Shown one piece after another: positions 6,954-7,261 of a stretch of 7,261 nt of DNA. The DNA is from Methanoregula sp. GTDB lineage: Archaea > Halobacteriota > Methanomicrobia > Methanomicrobiales > Methanospirillaceae. Both the position numbers and the translations under genes were made by a program. The DNA lies in assembly GCF_002835825.1 (NCBI RefSeq), contig NZ_PIZH01000078.1, positions 1 through 7,261 on the forward strand. Reading direction: 5' to 3'. The notes under the pieces are model-generated. The model was not told the DNA's origin and made no database searches. It worked only from the letters and a program-made list of their open reading frames with translations. Position 1 is the first letter of the stretch. Each line of letters begins with the position of its first letter.

Positions 6954-7261
6954 ATGCGGACCGTAACCTTCCTCCCCAGTTACCGCAAGATCGATGTCCC
7001 CCGGGGAACGACCGTGCTTGATGCCGCGCAGCGGGCCGGCCTCTCCATGAACGTGGTCTGCGGCGGGCAGGGCAAGTGCGGCAAATGTATTGTCTTTATC
7101 CAGTCGGGCCGGGCAGAGTTCGACCGGCAGAAATTCGGCAGGTTTTTCACCGAAGCCGAGCTTCAGAAATGGGCCTGCCTTGCCTGCGAAACGATTGTCC
7201 ACGGCGACCTCCATGTGCTCGTCCCTGAAACCCCCCTTATCCAGGACCAGAAAATCCTTGT
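6954..7261 (+). CDS. acsV: N-terminal part of a corrinoid-protein reductive activator (AcsV/RACo-like), cut by window end
   Basis: The 102 codons present start at an ATG that directly abuts the acsC stop (TAAATG), with GAGGAG (6936-6941) upstream. They encode a plant-type [2Fe-2S] ferredoxin domain: Cys36-x5-Cys42-x2-Cys45 (VVCGGQGKCGKCIV), with the fourth ligand most likely Cys78 in CLACE. Cys75 is an extra cysteine nearby. In proteins of this build (DUF4445, RACo of Carboxydothermus) the ferredoxin domain is followed by an ASKHA-type ATPase domain that reduces inactive Co(II) corrinoid to Co(I). The position after acsD-acsC supports this role. The ATPase half is outside the window, so an unrelated ferredoxin-domain protein cannot be excluded. 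Methanogen RamA, the methylamine-pathway counterpart, carries 4Fe-4S motifs at its C-terminus instead. Confidence 0.75.
   Translation, partial: MRTVTFLPSYRKIDVPRGTTVLDAAQRAGLSMNVVCGGQGKCGKCIVFIQSGRAEFDRQKFGRFFTEAELQKWACLACETIVHGDLHVLVPETPLIQDQKIL

Noticed and set aside
6197..7021. Plus-strand open frame of 274 codons overlapping acsC and the start of acsV
   Set aside because: It lies in another frame of two strongly recognised genes and encodes a Arg/Pro/Ser-rich, low-complexity product typical of a GC-rich shadow frame.
1..7261. CRISPR array, tRNA/rRNA gene, insertion sequence or prophage remnant
   Set aside because: No spaced direct repeats, tRNA-like cloverleaf, transposase or terminal inverted repeats were seen; nearly all of the window is accounted for by protein genes.

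Overview
The window looks like part of a methanogenic archaeon, most likely of the order Methanomicrobiales. This is inferred from a secreted PEGA-domain surface protein with a single C-terminal membrane anchor, archaeal-style BRE/TATA promoter elements with short leaders, T-rich terminator tracts without hairpins, and moderately high GC. No rRNA or other marker gene is present, so the taxon is an inference.

Left part, minus strand (about 1-2461). Two genes are read leftward. The first is a predicted exported surface protein (1400-2461). The second, after an 80-base gap, is an unusual fusion of two ACT domains with a metallo-beta-lactamase (MBL) fold (start at 1319). The MBL reading frame is cut by one in-frame TGA at 168-170. 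The same frame then stays open to the window edge and encodes the remaining MBL motifs, so this is a fresh nonsense mutation, a sequence error or a recoded codon rather than a natural C-terminus.

Middle (2462-2621). A 160-base divergent intergenic region holds candidate promoters for both directions and several short symmetric elements that could be operators.

Right part, plus strand (2622 to end). A tightly packed operon encodes carbonyl-branch Wood-Ljungdahl enzymes: acetyl-CoA synthase (acsB/cdhC), the small and large subunits of the corrinoid iron-sulfur protein (acsD/cdhD and acsC/cdhE), and the start of an AcsV/RACo-type reductive activator of the corrinoid protein, cut by the window end. 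Gaps between genes are -4/+5, 1 and 0 bases, so co-transcription and coupled translation are likely. The corrinoid protein carries the methyl group to the A-cluster of the synthase, which joins it with CO and CoA to make acetyl-CoA. The activator rescues the corrinoid protein when its cobalt is oxidised.

The most notable point is that all four genes are of the bacterial (acetogen) type. The synthase has the N-terminal domain that classical methanogen CdhC lacks, the two corrinoid-protein subunits match bacterial lengths, and the activator begins with a [2Fe-2S] domain. No CO dehydrogenase gene is in the window. The operon begins with the synthase, so its CO-producing partner must be encoded downstream or elsewhere.
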